From contig NZ_BMKL01000001.1 of assembly GCF_014644315.1 (NCBI RefSeq), positions 2,243,001 to 2,307,000 on the forward strand: a stretch of 64,000 bases of DNA. The letters run 5' to 3'. The DNA is from Tsuneonella deserti. Lineage in GTDB: Bacteria > Pseudomonadota > Alphaproteobacteria > Sphingomonadales > Sphingomonadaceae. Below are positions 25,175 to 33,695 of this stretch, piece after piece. A program made the translations under genes and the position numbers. A model generated the notes under the pieces. The model searched no databases and was not told the origin of the DNA. It saw only the letters and a program-made list of their open reading frames with translations. The number at the start of each line of letters is the position of its first letter. Position 1 is the stretch's first letter.

Positions 25175-25824
25175 GCCGCCCGCTCGTCATCTCCGACTGC
25201 GACGAAGTGCTGCTCTACATGATCACGCACTTCAAGGACTGGCTGGAGGAAGGCCAGGGCGTGAACTTCAGCCTCGTCGGCAACGACTTCGGCGAATCGA
25301 TGCGCTGGCAGGAAAGTGGCGAACTGGTCGAGCAGGCTGACATCTGGCGCTTTCTGCGGACCTTCTTTGATACCGAGATGCACCGCCAGCTTCCCATCCC
25401 CGGCGCGGTGGCGGGGATCAACGCGCTGGCTGAGCATGCGGACGTCGTCATCCTCACCAACCTGACCGACCGGCACCGCGACATGCGCGCCGCACAGCTC
25501 GCAAATCACGGCATCCACGCGCGGGTGTTCACTAACCAGGGACCCAAGGGTCCGGCACTCAAGGCGATCATGGACGAATTCGCGCCCAGCCGCGCGGTGT
25601 TCATCGACGACCTGGCGCAGCATCACAAATCCGCTGCCGACACCGTGCCGCACCTGCGGCGCCTGCACTTGTGCGGCGAACCGACCCTCGCCTCGCGCAT
25701 CGCCTGCGCGCACAAGGCGGGCGACGCGCATGCCCGGATCGACACGTGGGACGAAGCGCTGCCTTGGCTCATGGGCGAACTGGCCGAAGACACCGAAACC
25801 CCGCTTCAAGCAGCGAAGCGGTAG
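25171..25824 (+). CDS. HAD-superfamily hydrolase
   Basis: The 217-residue protein has an unusual motif I (VISDCDEVLLY, aspartates at residues 8 and 10), motif II ILTNLTD and a motif IV AVFIDDLAQH. This fits an HAD phosphatase with an insert cap domain. The substrate is unknown. It overlaps DUF3572 by 4 nt and is followed by ridA after 19 nt, so the three genes are probably one operon. Confidence 0.8.
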   Translation: MSRPLVISDCDEVLLYMITHFKDWLEEGQGVNFSLVGNDFGESMRWQESGELVEQADIWRFLRTFFDTEMHRQLPIPGAVAGINALAEHADVVILTNLTDRHRDMRAAQLANHGIHARVFTNQGPKGPALKAIMDEFAPSRAVFIDDLAQHHKSAADTVPHLRRLHLCGEPTLASRIACAHKAGDAHARIDTWDEALPWLMGELAEDTETPLQAAKR

Positions 25825-25843
25825 GGCTAGTAAGGAAGAAAGC

Positions 25844-26305
25844 ATGACTATCGATGAACGCCTGAGCGAACTCGGGATCACCTTGCCCCAGGCTGCCGCG
25901 CCGGTGGCAGCCTACGTTCCGGTGGTGATTGACGGTCGCCGGGCTTACGTCTCAGGCCAGCTTCCGTTCGTGAACGGTGAGCTGGTCAAGGGCCGCCTCG
26001 GCGAAAGCGTGCCGCTGGACGACGGCATCGCAGCGGCACGCGCGTGCGGACTGATGATCCTGGCGCAGCTGAAAGCAGCGCTTGGCTCGCTCGACCGAGT
26101 GGAGCGGGTCGTCAAACTCGGCGCATTCATCAATTCGACCGGTGAGTTCCAGGACCAGCCGCGTATCGCCAACGGGGCGAGCGAGCTGATGGTCGAGGTG
26201 TTCGGCGACGCCGGCAAGCATGCCCGCAGCGCGGTCGGCGTGCCCGTCCTGCCGCTCGGCGCTGCAGTCGAGGTCGATGCGATTGTCGCCGTTCGGGTGG
26301 ATTGA
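25844..26305 (+). CDS. RidA family protein
   Basis: The 153-residue protein belongs to the YjgF/YER057c/UK114 family, long form, with VSGQLPFVNGELVKGRLG and a C-terminal VGVPVLPLGAAVEVDAIV. Canonical RidA deaminates reactive enamine/imine intermediates. The long subfamily often lacks the catalytic arginine, which here would lie near the C-terminal RSAVGV (an Arg is present). A good AAGGAAG ribosome-binding site precedes the ATG. The gene overlaps the next by 29 nt. Confidence 0.88.
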   Translation: MTIDERLSELGITLPQAAAPVAAYVPVVIDGRRAYVSGQLPFVNGELVKGRLGESVPLDDGIAAARACGLMILAQLKAALGSLDRVERVVKLGAFINSTGEFQDQPRIANGASELMVEVFGDAGKHARSAVGVPVLPLGAAVEVDAIVAVRVD

Positions 26306-27047
26306 CGCCGCTCTCGCGCCGGCTCCCGATCCGGCGCGGGTCTCCTGGCTTGGCGGTCAGACTTACGCCCACCGCGGCGTTCATGACGAGCGCGTCGCGG
26401 AAAACTCTCCGTCGGCCTTCGCCGAAGCGATCCGTCGCGGGCTGGGCATCGAGTGCGATGTGCAGAAAAGCCGCGACGGGCGGGCGATGGTCTTCCACGA
26501 TTGGCAACTGGACAGGCTGACCGCGCAGTCAGGGCCCGTTGCCCGGCGGCTCTCGAGCGAGCTGGAGCAGGTCGCCTTACTATCCGGCGACCGCATCCCC
26601 ACGCTCGAAAAGCTGCTCGAGCAGGTGGCTGGCCGGGTGCCACTGCTGATCGAGATCAAATCGAAGAAGGACCGCAACCCGATACCGCTATGCCTGGCGG
26701 TGAATCGCGCGCTCGACGGATATCGTGGTCCCTGCGCGGTGATGAGCTTCGATGCGCGCGTGCCGCGCTGGTTCGGGACGCACGCGCCCGCGGTAGTTCG
26801 CGGTCTGGTAGTGACCGAAGAAAACTCCCGCGGCGTCGGCGGCTGGTTCAAGCGCCAGCTATCGCTGTGGGCGGGCAAGCCTGACTTCCTGGCCTACGAC
26901 GTGCGCGACTTGCCGAGCAGCTTCGCTGCCGCCCAGCGCGCGCGTGGCCTGCCAGTCCTCACCTGGACCGTGCGGTCGGCCCTGCTCCGCGAACGCGCAG
27001 CCATCTTTGCCGATGCGCCGATTGCCGAAGGGGCGGGTTTGGCGTGA
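26277..27047 (+). CDS. Glycerophosphodiester phosphodiesterase
   Basis: The 256-residue cytosolic GDPD has the signature YAHRGVHDERVAENSPSAF with the catalytic His-Arg, the metal residues in GIECDVQ and VFHD, and IEIKSKK. It breaks glycerophosphodiesters from phospholipid turnover into glycerol phosphate and alcohol. No signal peptide is visible. The ATG at 26277 lies inside ridA; a TTG at 26283 is an alternative. Confidence 0.9.
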   Translation: MRLSPFGWIDAALAPAPDPARVSWLGGQTYAHRGVHDERVAENSPSAFAEAIRRGLGIECDVQKSRDGRAMVFHDWQLDRLTAQSGPVARRLSSELEQVALLSGDRIPTLEKLLEQVAGRVPLLIEIKSKKDRNPIPLCLAVNRALDGYRGPCAVMSFDARVPRWFGTHAPAVVRGLVVTEENSRGVGGWFKRQLSLWAGKPDFLAYDVRDLPSSFAAAQRARGLPVLTWTVRSALLRERAAIFADAPIAEGAGLA

Positions 27048-28177
27048 GCAATGGTGAACTGATCGCCCGCATGGCCGGTTCGGTGGGAGAATTGCCGGCC
27101 GCAGAATGGGACGCGCTTACCAATGGCGGCAACCCGTTTGTCAGCCATGCCTTTCTCTCGGCACTGGAGGATTCTGGCAGCGTCGGCGAAGGCACCGGCT
27201 GGCTTCCCGCCCCGCTCGTCATCGAAGGCGCGGGGCGGCTGGTTGCAGCGCTCCCAGCCTACCTGAAGGGTCACAGCCAGGGCGAGTACGTGTTCGATCA
27301 CTCTTGGGCCGACGCATGGGAGCGGGCTGGCGGGCGCTATTACCCCAAGCTCCAGATTGCCGTCCCGTTCACTCCGGCCACGGGGCCGCGCGTTCTGACG
27401 CGCTTGCCCTCGCTCACTGCGCCGCTCCTGGGGTTCGCCCAGCAGTTCGCCGAGGCCAACCACCTGTCTTCGGCGCATGCGACTTTCATCGAGCCGGCGC
27501 AGGTGCCGCTGTTCGAGCAGGCAGGCTGGCTGTTGCGGCGCGATCTCCAGTTCCACTGGGAGAACCGCGGTTATGGTTCTTTCGACGATTTCCTCGACCA
27601 GCTCGCCAGCCGCAAGCGCAAGGCGATCCGCAAGGAGCGCGCAGCGGCGCACGACGGAGTGTCAATCAAGCGCTTCATCGGAGCCGAACTGCGCCCCGAA
27701 CACTGGGATGCGTTCTGGATATTCTATCAGGACACGGGCGCGAGGAAGTGGGGCAGCCCCTACCTGACGCGCGAAGCGTTCGACCTGCTCGGTGAACGCA
27801 TGGCCGACCGGATCCTGCTGGTCCTTGCGTTCGCTGGCGACCGTCCGATTGCGGGGGCACTCAACTTCATTGGCAACGATGCGCTTTACGGCCGGTACTG
27901 GGGCTGCACCGAAGACCGGCGCTTCCTTCACTTCGAACTGTGCTACTACCAGGCAATCGACGCGGCGATCGAAATGGGACTTGGCCGGGTCGAAGCCGGC
28001 GCCCAGGGACAGCACAAGATCGCCCGAGGGTACGAGCCGGTGCGGACGACCTCTGCGCACTGGATCGCCGATCCCGGTTTCCGCGGCGCGGTGGCCGATT
28101 TCCTGCGCCGCGAGCGCGAAGGCGTCGCGATCGACGCCGAATGGCTGGGCGAGCGCACGCCCTTCCGCAAGAGCTAG
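27044..28177 (+). CDS. FemAB-like GNAT protein (COG3146)
   Basis: The 377-residue protein belongs to the COG3146 / DUF482 family of predicted peptidogalycan acyltransferases. Conserved pieces are PFVSHAFLSALEDSGS, YVFDHSWADAWERAGG and RRDLQFHWENRGY...FDDFLDQL, and a C-terminal GNAT fold ends in EAGAQGQHKIARGYEP. It starts with GTG overlapping the GDPD stop (GTGA). The function is not settled; amino-acyl transfer is the family guess. Confidence 0.85.
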   Translation: MSNGELIARMAGSVGELPAAEWDALTNGGNPFVSHAFLSALEDSGSVGEGTGWLPAPLVIEGAGRLVAALPAYLKGHSQGEYVFDHSWADAWERAGGRYYPKLQIAVPFTPATGPRVLTRLPSLTAPLLGFAQQFAEANHLSSAHATFIEPAQVPLFEQAGWLLRRDLQFHWENRGYGSFDDFLDQLASRKRKAIRKERAAAHDGVSIKRFIGAELRPEHWDAFWIFYQDTGARKWGSPYLTREAFDLLGERMADRILLVLAFAGDRPIAGALNFIGNDALYGRYWGCTEDRRFLHFELCYYQAIDAAIEMGLGRVEAGAQGQHKIARGYEPVRTTSAHWIADPGFRGAVADFLRREREGVAIDAEWLGERTPFRKS

Positions 28178-28184
28178 CGGCCTG

Positions 28185-28508
28185 TCAGGCCGCGCGCCGC
28201 TCGCTGGAAAGCCATTCGCGGGCACGGCGCTGTGCTTCGGCGATTTCACGCGCGGTCATCTCGTCGGAGATGTCGGCCCGGCACCAGGCGGCCTCTTCGT
28301 GTCCGCGCGCCGCGGCGAGGTTGAACCACTTGTGCGCCTCGATCAGATCGCACGACACGCCGTGGCTGCCGGTCGAGAATGCCACGCCCAGGTCGTACAG
28401 AGCCGAGATGTCTCCCTGCGCCGCTGCTGCCAGGCAGCGCGCCACCAGTATTTCGGGCGAACTGTCGGCTGAAGCAAACGCACCGCCTTCGATCTTGACC
28501 AGTTCCAT
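28185..28508 (-). CDS. Sel1-repeat protein
   Basis: The 107-residue protein has Sel1-like helices: AAAQGDISALYDLGVAFSTG and DLIEAHKWFNLAAARGHEEA. These pack as two repeats for protein binding. The start MELVKIEGG (28508) is preferred to an in-frame ATG at 28574, which adds a basic stretch unlike the family. It lies convergent with the FemAB-like gene (7-nt gap) and divergent from dksA. Confidence 0.82.
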   Translation of the reverse strand: MELVKIEGGAFASADSSPEILVARCLAAAAQGDISALYDLGVAFSTGSHGVSCDLIEAHKWFNLAAARGHEEAAWCRADISDEMTAREIAEAQRRAREWLSSERRAA

Positions 28509-28668
28509 TCTTATCCCCCCAAGCGGCGCTCCCCTGCGCCGACGGACGGAAATTCGCTTCAACATGGTCAACAACTGGTTAACGGCGCGCGCGAAATCTT
28601 CGCAGAGTTACCAATCGTTCGGCGGCGCTTAAGTATTCCGGGTGCAATAGCGGGCGAGGAAAGCGTGC

Positions 28669-28697
28669 TTGTGCAGGGCGGTAGCCGCCACTATAGG
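28669..28697 (+). promoter_or_regulatory. Probable promoter of dksA
   Basis: TTGTGC (28669-28674) and TATAGG (28692-28697) are 17 nt apart, a good sigma-70-type spacing, about 88 nt before the start codon. Confidence 0.45.
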
Positions 28698-28784
28698 CCC
28701 GCCAAGACTGAAAAGCAGGCGGCACGGCTCACGGGCGAAGACCCTTGGCCGGACCAGCCGGGAACCCGGTTTGAGAGGACATCG

Positions 28785-29240
28785 ATGGCCACTGCGGCTT
28801 CCGACATCGAGGTGCTGGAAAAGGCCAGGAGAGCGCTTGCGCACGACTACGTCCCGAGCGAGGACGAAGAGTACATGGGCCAGGCGCAGCAGGATTACTT
28901 CCGGCTGCTGCTTCTCGAATGGAAGCGGTCGATCCTCTCGGCTGCCAACGCAACTCTCCAGTCGCTTCAGGATGGCCCGATCCGGGAACCCGATCTGAAC
29001 GATCGAGCCTCGAGTGAAACGGATTGGAGCATCGAGCTCCGCACGCGCGACCGGCAGCGCAAGCTGATCGCCAAGATCGATGCCGCCCTGCGGAGGATCG
29101 ATGCCGGGGAATACGGTTATTGCGAAGTCACCGGCGACCCGATCGGCCTGAAGCGCCTGATTGCCCGGCCTGTTGCGACGATGACCGTCGAGGCTCAGGA
29201 AGCCCACGAGCGGCGCGAGAAAATTTCGCGCGACGACTGA
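28785..29240 (+). CDS. dksA: RNA polymerase-binding transcription factor DksA
   Basis: The 151-residue protein has the coiled-coil with an acidic tip (about residues 30-95) and a C-terminal globular domain with YGYCEVTGDPIGLKRL. Only one of the four zinc cysteines is present, as in DksA proteins of other alphaproteobacteria. DksA binds the RNA polymerase secondary channel and with ppGpp adjusts rRNA and stress promoters. The start MATAASDIEV is picked because the upstream in-frame codons do not look coding. Confidence 0.9.
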   Translation: MATAASDIEVLEKARRALAHDYVPSEDEEYMGQAQQDYFRLLLLEWKRSILSAANATLQSLQDGPIREPDLNDRASSETDWSIELRTRDRQRKLIAKIDAALRRIDAGEYGYCEVTGDPIGLKRLIARPVATMTVEAQEAHERREKISRDD

Positions 29241-29254
29241 CGCGTAGCCGGCGT

Positions 29255-29269
29255 TTAAGCATTCCTTAG
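29255..29269. promoter_or_regulatory. CtrA-like motif upstream of the PilZ gene
   Basis: TTAA-N7-TTAG is one base off the CtrA consensus TTAA-N7-TTAA and lies about 80 nt before the PilZ start. A chance match is quite possible. Confidence 0.25.
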
Positions 29270-29348
29270 CGCACGTCGCCTAACCTCGTCGGCAGCCTCG
29301 CTGAGGCAATGTTCTCGGTTCGCTATCTTGAAGGGAATGCCCCAGTAG

Positions 29349-29726
29349 ATGTCCGGCGTCGACACCCGACATATCAACCGGGACAGCCTGTTCCTCATGG
29401 CCGAAGTAAGCCTCGAGGGTGATTCCGCGCGTCACAAGGTGAAGGTACGGAATCTTTCCGCCGGCGGCATGATGGCCGAAGGCGACCTGAAGGTCATGCG
29501 CGGCGCCCGGATCAACGTCGCGTTGCGCAACGTCTCTCCGGTCGAGGGCAGTGTCGCCTGGGTACAGGACAATCGCTTCGGAGTGGCTTTTGCGCAGGAG
29601 ATCGATCCGCGCGCACCGCGCACTCCGGTCGGCAACGGAGATCTCGCCAGCCCGCGCTTCGTGCGCCCGGCGACGGTTCTGCCGAACGGCCTGCCGCTCG
29701 AAACCGGCCCACTGCGCAAGCTCTGA
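29349..29726 (+). CDS. PilZ domain protein
   Basis: The 125-residue protein keeps both c-di-GMP motifs of PilZ: RHINR (residues 7-11, RxxxR) and NLSAGG (residues 36-41, N/DxSxxG). The fold ends near residue 85 with AWVQDNRFGVAF, followed by a short tail. It likely senses c-di-GMP. No partner domain or motility gene is near, so its target is unknown. Confidence 0.85.
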   Translation: MSGVDTRHINRDSLFLMAEVSLEGDSARHKVKVRNLSAGGMMAEGDLKVMRGARINVALRNVSPVEGSVAWVQDNRFGVAFAQEIDPRAPRTPVGNGDLASPRFVRPATVLPNGLPLETGPLRKL

Positions 29727-29798
29727 ACGCAGCGCGCCTCTTGCCATCGCGCATAACCCGCGCTGGCGCGGGCCGCGGGACCTGCTAGCAGGGGCGAG

Positions 29799-31256
29799 AT
29801 GCTTCGCCGACCGCGCCTCATCGTCACCCTCGCCGCTCTCGCCCTGCTGGCGTCCTGCGGGTCGAAGGACGCGAGCGAGGACTTGGGGATCGCATTCATC
29901 GGCACCCCAGATGCCCTGTTCGAGAACGGCCTGCGCCTGCCGGCCCCCGCGCAGCAGGTTCGCGGCGCAACCGCCGAGGGTCTTGTCTCGCTCAACGCGC
30001 AGGGAGAGGTAGTCCCGGCCCTGGCCGAACGGTGGATCGTCACCGAGGACGGCTTGAGCTACATTTTCCGTCTGCGCAATTCGGACTGGCCGGACGGGCG
30101 CCCGATTTCCGCCGAAGAAGTGCGCGACGCGCTCAAACGCACCATCCGGGCGCTTTCCGGCACCTCGCTGGGCCTCGATTTCGCGCCGGTTTCCGAAGTG
30201 CGCGCCATGACTGGCCGGGTCATCGAGGTCCGGCTGGCCAGCCCGATGCCTGAATTCCTCCAGTTGCTCGCCCAGCCCGAACTGGGAGTCCTACACCGGG
30301 GAAGCGGGGCGGGCCCTATGTCGCTCAAGAAAGACGGCCTCGTTGCGCGCCTTTCGCTTCTCCCGCCCGAGGAGCGCGGCCTGCCGACGAGCCCTCACTG
30401 GCGCACGGGCACCCGCGTGCTGCGGGTCCAGGCATTGCCGGCCGAAAAGGCCGTCGCCGCTTTTCGCGATGGTGCCATCGATCTGGTTCTCGACGGGCGC
30501 CTCGCCCATTTGCCGCTGGCCGACACGGGGCCTTTGTCCCGTGGGACCGTGCGGCTGGACGCGGCGCAAGGCTTGATGGGCTTGCGCGTGGTCAGGGCCG
30601 AAGGGCTGCTTGCCGAGCCGGAGCGGCGCGCGGCGTTGTCGATGGCGATCGAGCGCGAGACGCTGCTTGCCCCGTTCAACATCGCCGGATGGATGGCGAG
30701 CACGCGGCTGGTGCCCTCGGCTGTCGCAGGCAACGCGCCCGAGCGGTGGGCCGATCTGACGATCGAGCAGCGCCGCGCCCGTGCCCGCCGCATCCTTTCG
30801 GGATACGCGGACTCCGATAATTCGCGGCTGCGGATCGCCCTGCCGCCGGGCCCGGGATCGACCTTGCTCTTCCGCGAACTGGCGGCCGACTGGGCAGAAA
30901 TCGGCGTCACCGCCGTCCGGGTCGGACAGGATGAGCCGGCGGACCTTGAATTCGTCGACTCGCTCGCACGGCTCGGAGGTCGGCGCTGGTACCTCGACCA
31001 GTTCGCCTGCACGGTACGCCGCACACTCTGCTCGCCTGAGGCCGACGAGTTGGTGAAGAAGTCCGCGCGCGAGCCGGACCCGGTCGCGCGGACAGCGATG
31101 CTGGCGGAAGCGGAAGAGCGCCTGGCCGCAATCAACGGGTTCATCCCTCTTGGCGCGCCCGTCAGATGGTCCCTCGTGCGCGGCGATATCGACGGGTTTG
31201 CCGAGAACCGCTGGGGCTTGCATCCCTTGTTGCCGCTCGCGCTGGGCACCACATAG
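29799..31256 (+). CDS. Peptide-type ABC transporter substrate-binding lipoprotein
   Basis: The 485-residue family-5 solute-binding protein (SBP_bac_5) has a lipobox LASC (Cys20). The N-terminal domain has LAERWIVTEDGLSYIFRLR and SAEEVRDALKRTI. The C-terminal half has the usual second lobe. No permease or ATPase gene lies beside it, so it either works with a transporter elsewhere or has another role. The gene is shorter than typical oligopeptide-binding proteins by about 50 residues. Confidence 0.82.
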   Translation: MLRRPRLIVTLAALALLASCGSKDASEDLGIAFIGTPDALFENGLRLPAPAQQVRGATAEGLVSLNAQGEVVPALAERWIVTEDGLSYIFRLRNSDWPDGRPISAEEVRDALKRTIRALSGTSLGLDFAPVSEVRAMTGRVIEVRLASPMPEFLQLLAQPELGVLHRGSGAGPMSLKKDGLVARLSLLPPEERGLPTSPHWRTGTRVLRVQALPAEKAVAAFRDGAIDLVLDGRLAHLPLADTGPLSRGTVRLDAAQGLMGLRVVRAEGLLAEPERRAALSMAIERETLLAPFNIAGWMASTRLVPSAVAGNAPERWADLTIEQRRARARRILSGYADSDNSRLRIALPPGPGSTLLFRELAADWAEIGVTAVRVGQDEPADLEFVDSLARLGGRRWYLDQFACTVRRTLCSPEADELVKKSAREPDPVARTAMLAEAEERLAAINGFIPLGAPVRWSLVRGDIDGFAENRWGLHPLLPLALGTT

Positions 31257-31275
31257 GTGGCAAAGGAGAGTGCCG

Positions 31276-31689
31276 TTGGAACAACCAGAGAGCGCCCGGC
31301 CGATGGGCATCCAGCTTCCCGTCGGCACTGATGCCGTTTCGGTCCGCCGCCGGATCGAAGCGATGGAAAAGCTGCTCGAGAACAGCTTCACCCTGCCCGG
31401 CGTGAATTACCGGATCGGGCTCGATTCGGTGGCTGGCCTTGTTCCCGTGGTCGGCGACCTCATCACGGCGGCGATGGGCATGTGGCTGGTGTGGGAAGCG
31501 AAAAACCTCGGGCTGCCGAGGTGGAAGCTGTGGCGAATGACCGGCAACGTGGCATTCGACACGGCAGTCGGCGCGATCCCGGTGGTGGGCGACGCCTTCG
31601 ACTTCCTGTTCCGCTCGAACACCCGGAACCTCAAGGTGATCAAGCGTCACCTCGACAAGCATTACCCGGCGACCCAGACCATCGGCTGA
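31276..31689 (+). CDS. DUF4112 membrane protein
   Basis: The 137-residue protein shows the DUF4112 pattern: an amphipathic helix with two GLVPVVGDLI / GAIPVVGDAFDFLF repeats flanking a hydrophobic helix. The start is probably TTG 31276, 7 nt from AGGAG; GTG 31270 and ATG 31303 are alternatives. Function unknown. It follows the binding-protein gene by 19 nt. Confidence 0.82.
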   Translation: MEQPESARPMGIQLPVGTDAVSVRRRIEAMEKLLENSFTLPGVNYRIGLDSVAGLVPVVGDLITAAMGMWLVWEAKNLGLPRWKLWRMTGNVAFDTAVGAIPVVGDAFDFLFRSNTRNLKVIKRHLDKHYPATQTIG

Positions 31690-31733
31690 AGACAAGGCTC
31701 TCGTCGTCAGTCGATCTGGACAAGTTAGCGCGC

Positions 31734-31767
31734 AAAAAAATGGGCCGGAAGCGGCGGCTTCCGGCCC
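31734..31767 (-). terminator. Rho-independent terminator after amtB
   Basis: An 11-bp perfect stem (31742-31752 with 31757-31767), 4-nt loop and, on the minus strand, seven T (31740-31734) form a strong terminator 84 nt past the amtB stop. It may also stop convergent transcription. Confidence 0.88.
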
Positions 31768-31850
31768 GAAGGCGGTGTTCGCAGGAGGAACCCCGTGTGG
31801 CGGGATCGCGGGGAGGGAGAGAAGCCCGCGATCCGTGCCAAGCCGATTGA

Positions 31851-33164
31851 TCAGTTGTAGGCGCGTTCCCCGTGCTCTCCGATGTCGAGCCCGTCGTATT
31901 CGACTTCGGGGGTGACGCGCAGGCCGGTGACGAATCTGGCGACAGTGAGCGCGATCGCGGTGCCCGCGGCGGCCCACAGGATGGTCACCGCCACGGCCTG
32001 CACCTGCACGAGAGTCTGTGAGCCGATGGAGACGGACCCGTCGCCTGGCCCTCCGAACAGGGGATCGTGCAGGATGCCGGTGCCCACGGCCCCGATCATA
32101 CCGCCGATGCCGTGGATCCCGAACGCGTCGAGCGCATCGTCATAGCCCATGCGCGGCTTGAGCTTCGATACGGCGAAGAAACACACAACCGAAGCGACGG
32201 CTCCCAGTACGACGGCACCGAACACGCCGACGTTGCCCGCGGCGGGAGTCACCGCGACGAGACCGGCCACGACGCCCGAGCAGAAGCCCAGCGCCGATCC
32301 CTTGTGCCCCATCGCGCGCTCGGTCAGCATCCAGAACAATGCGGCCGAGGCGGTGGCGACGAAAGTGTTGATCATCGCAAGGCCGGCGGTCCCGTCTGCC
32401 TCGAGTTCGGACCCTGCATTGAAGCCGAACCAGCCCACCCACAGCAGGCCGGTGCCGACCATCGTCAGGGTCAGGCTGTGCGGCGGCATCGGCTCGGCCG
32501 GATAGCCCCTGCGCCGGCCCAGCATCAGCGCCGCGACCAGCGCCGAGACGCCGGCGTTGATGTGCACCACGGTACCGCCGGCAAAATCGAGCGCGCCCAT
32601 CTCGAAGAACAGGCCGCCGCCAGCCCACACCATGTGCGCTACCGGGAAATAGACGATCGTCAGCCAGATCAGCGCGAACACCATCACCGCGGAGAACTTC
32701 ATCCGCTCGACCGTCGAGCCGAGCACCAGTGCGGCGGTGATCGCGGCAAAGGTCATCTGGAAGGAGATGAACACGTATTCGCTGATCACCTCGTCGGAAA
32801 AAGTGGCGGCGGTGGAGTCCGAAGTCACTCCGGCGAGGAAGAACTTGCCCCACGAAACGAAGGCGTTGCCCTCCGGCCCGAAGGCCATGCCATAGCCCCA
32901 CATGACCCATACGAGCATGGCGAGGCACGCCACGGCGCCGATCTGGGTCATCGTCGAGAGCATGTTCTTCGAGCGGGTCAGACCCCCGTAGAATAGCGCC
33001 AGTCCAGGGAGGATCATCATCAGGACGAGGATCGTCGATGTCATCATCCAGGCGTTGTTGCCCGGATCGGCCACCTTCGCGGCCGCTTCCTGCGCAAGTG
33101 CGGGTGAAGCTGCCGACAGTGAGAGCGTGGCGACGAGCGCGCCGGCGAAAGCTTTGCGGATCAT
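31851..33164 (-). CDS. amtB: Ammonium transporter
   Basis: The 437-residue protein has a signal peptide (ASPALAQ) and 11 transmembrane helices, with the family signatures DFAGGTVVHINAG and the pore histidines in VHINAG and FGIHGIGG. It takes up ammonium, probably gated by the PII protein encoded just upstream (29-nt gap). The start MIRKAFAG is used because the longer frame runs into glnK. Extra residues at the C-terminus (DGLDIGEHGERAYN) are typical of PII-binding Amt tails. Confidence 0.94.
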   Translation of the reverse strand: MIRKAFAGALVATLSLSAASPALAQEAAAKVADPGNNAWMMTSTILVLMMILPGLALFYGGLTRSKNMLSTMTQIGAVACLAMLVWVMWGYGMAFGPEGNAFVSWGKFFLAGVTSDSTAATFSDEVISEYVFISFQMTFAAITAALVLGSTVERMKFSAVMVFALIWLTIVYFPVAHMVWAGGGLFFEMGALDFAGGTVVHINAGVSALVAALMLGRRRGYPAEPMPPHSLTLTMVGTGLLWVGWFGFNAGSELEADGTAGLAMINTFVATASAALFWMLTERAMGHKGSALGFCSGVVAGLVAVTPAAGNVGVFGAVVLGAVASVVCFFAVSKLKPRMGYDDALDAFGIHGIGGMIGAVGTGILHDPLFGGPGDGSVSIGSQTLVQVQAVAVTILWAAAGTAIALTVARFVTGLRVTPEVEYDGLDIGEHGERAYN

Positions 33165-33193
33165 CTGGATTTCCCTCGAGAAGAACAGGCGGG

Positions 33194-33532
33194 TCACAGG
33201 GCGATGTCGCCGGTTTCGCCGGTGCGGATGCGGGTGGCGGAAACGAGATCGAGGACGAAGATCTTGCCGTCGCCGATGGCCTCGGTGCGGGCTACCTGCT
33301 GGATCGCCTCGACGACCTGGAGGGCGAGCGCATCGCTGGTGGCGACCTCGATCTTCACCTTCGGGAGCATGTTGGTAGAATACTCGGCGCCGCGGTAGAT
33401 CTCGGTCTGGCCCTTCTGCCTCCCGAAACCCTTGACCTCGGTCACCGTCATTCCGGCGACGCCCAGCGAGGAGAGCGCCTCCCGCACTTCGTCGAGCTTG
33501 AACGGCTTGATCACAGCGATGATGAATTTCAT
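33194..33532 (-). CDS. glnK: Nitrogen regulatory protein PII
   Basis: The 112-residue PII protein has Tyr51 in the T-loop (GAEYSTNMLPK), the uridylylation site, and the two PII signatures (T-loop and C-terminal GDGKIFVLDLVSATRIRTGE). It binds ATP/ADP and 2-oxoglutarate and controls AmtB. Gene order glnK-amtB and the sigma-54 promoter upstream indicate induction by nitrogen limitation through NtrC. Confidence 0.95.
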   Translation of the reverse strand: MKFIIAVIKPFKLDEVREALSSLGVAGMTVTEVKGFGRQKGQTEIYRGAEYSTNMLPKVKIEVATSDALALQVVEAIQQVARTEAIGDGKIFVLDLVSATRIRTGETGDIAL

Positions 33533-33577
33533 GGCCCGGCTCCCGCGACGCCGGAAGGTTTCCGGCCAACCCGGTTA

Positions 33578-33594
33578 AGCAAGGGGCGTGCCAA
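33578..33594 (-). promoter_or_regulatory. Sigma-54 promoter of glnK-amtB
   Basis: On the minus strand TTGGCACG-N4-TTGCT matches the RpoN consensus TGGCACG-N4-TTGCW completely. It lies about 46 nt before the glnK start. Confidence 0.85.
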
Positions 33595-33635
33595 GTTGAA
33601 GCCTAGAGGCGGCTTGGCCGTTATGCCGTATTTTT

Positions 33636-33651
33636 GCGCAAGAAAGTGCGC
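33636..33651. promoter_or_regulatory. Possible NtrC-binding palindrome
   Basis: GCGCA-N6-TGCGC, about 42 nt upstream of the sigma-54 promoter, resembles the spaced dyad bound by NtrC. It is one candidate only. Confidence 0.35.
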
Positions 33652-33695
33652 CTTCGCTCGAGTGCCTGCTCAAATAATAGGCACTAACTCTCTCG

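Noticed and set aside
29757..29773. CCCGCG-ctgg-CGCGGG-type hairpin after the PilZ gene as a terminator
   Set aside because: There is no T tract on either strand, and simple GC palindromes of this size are common here.
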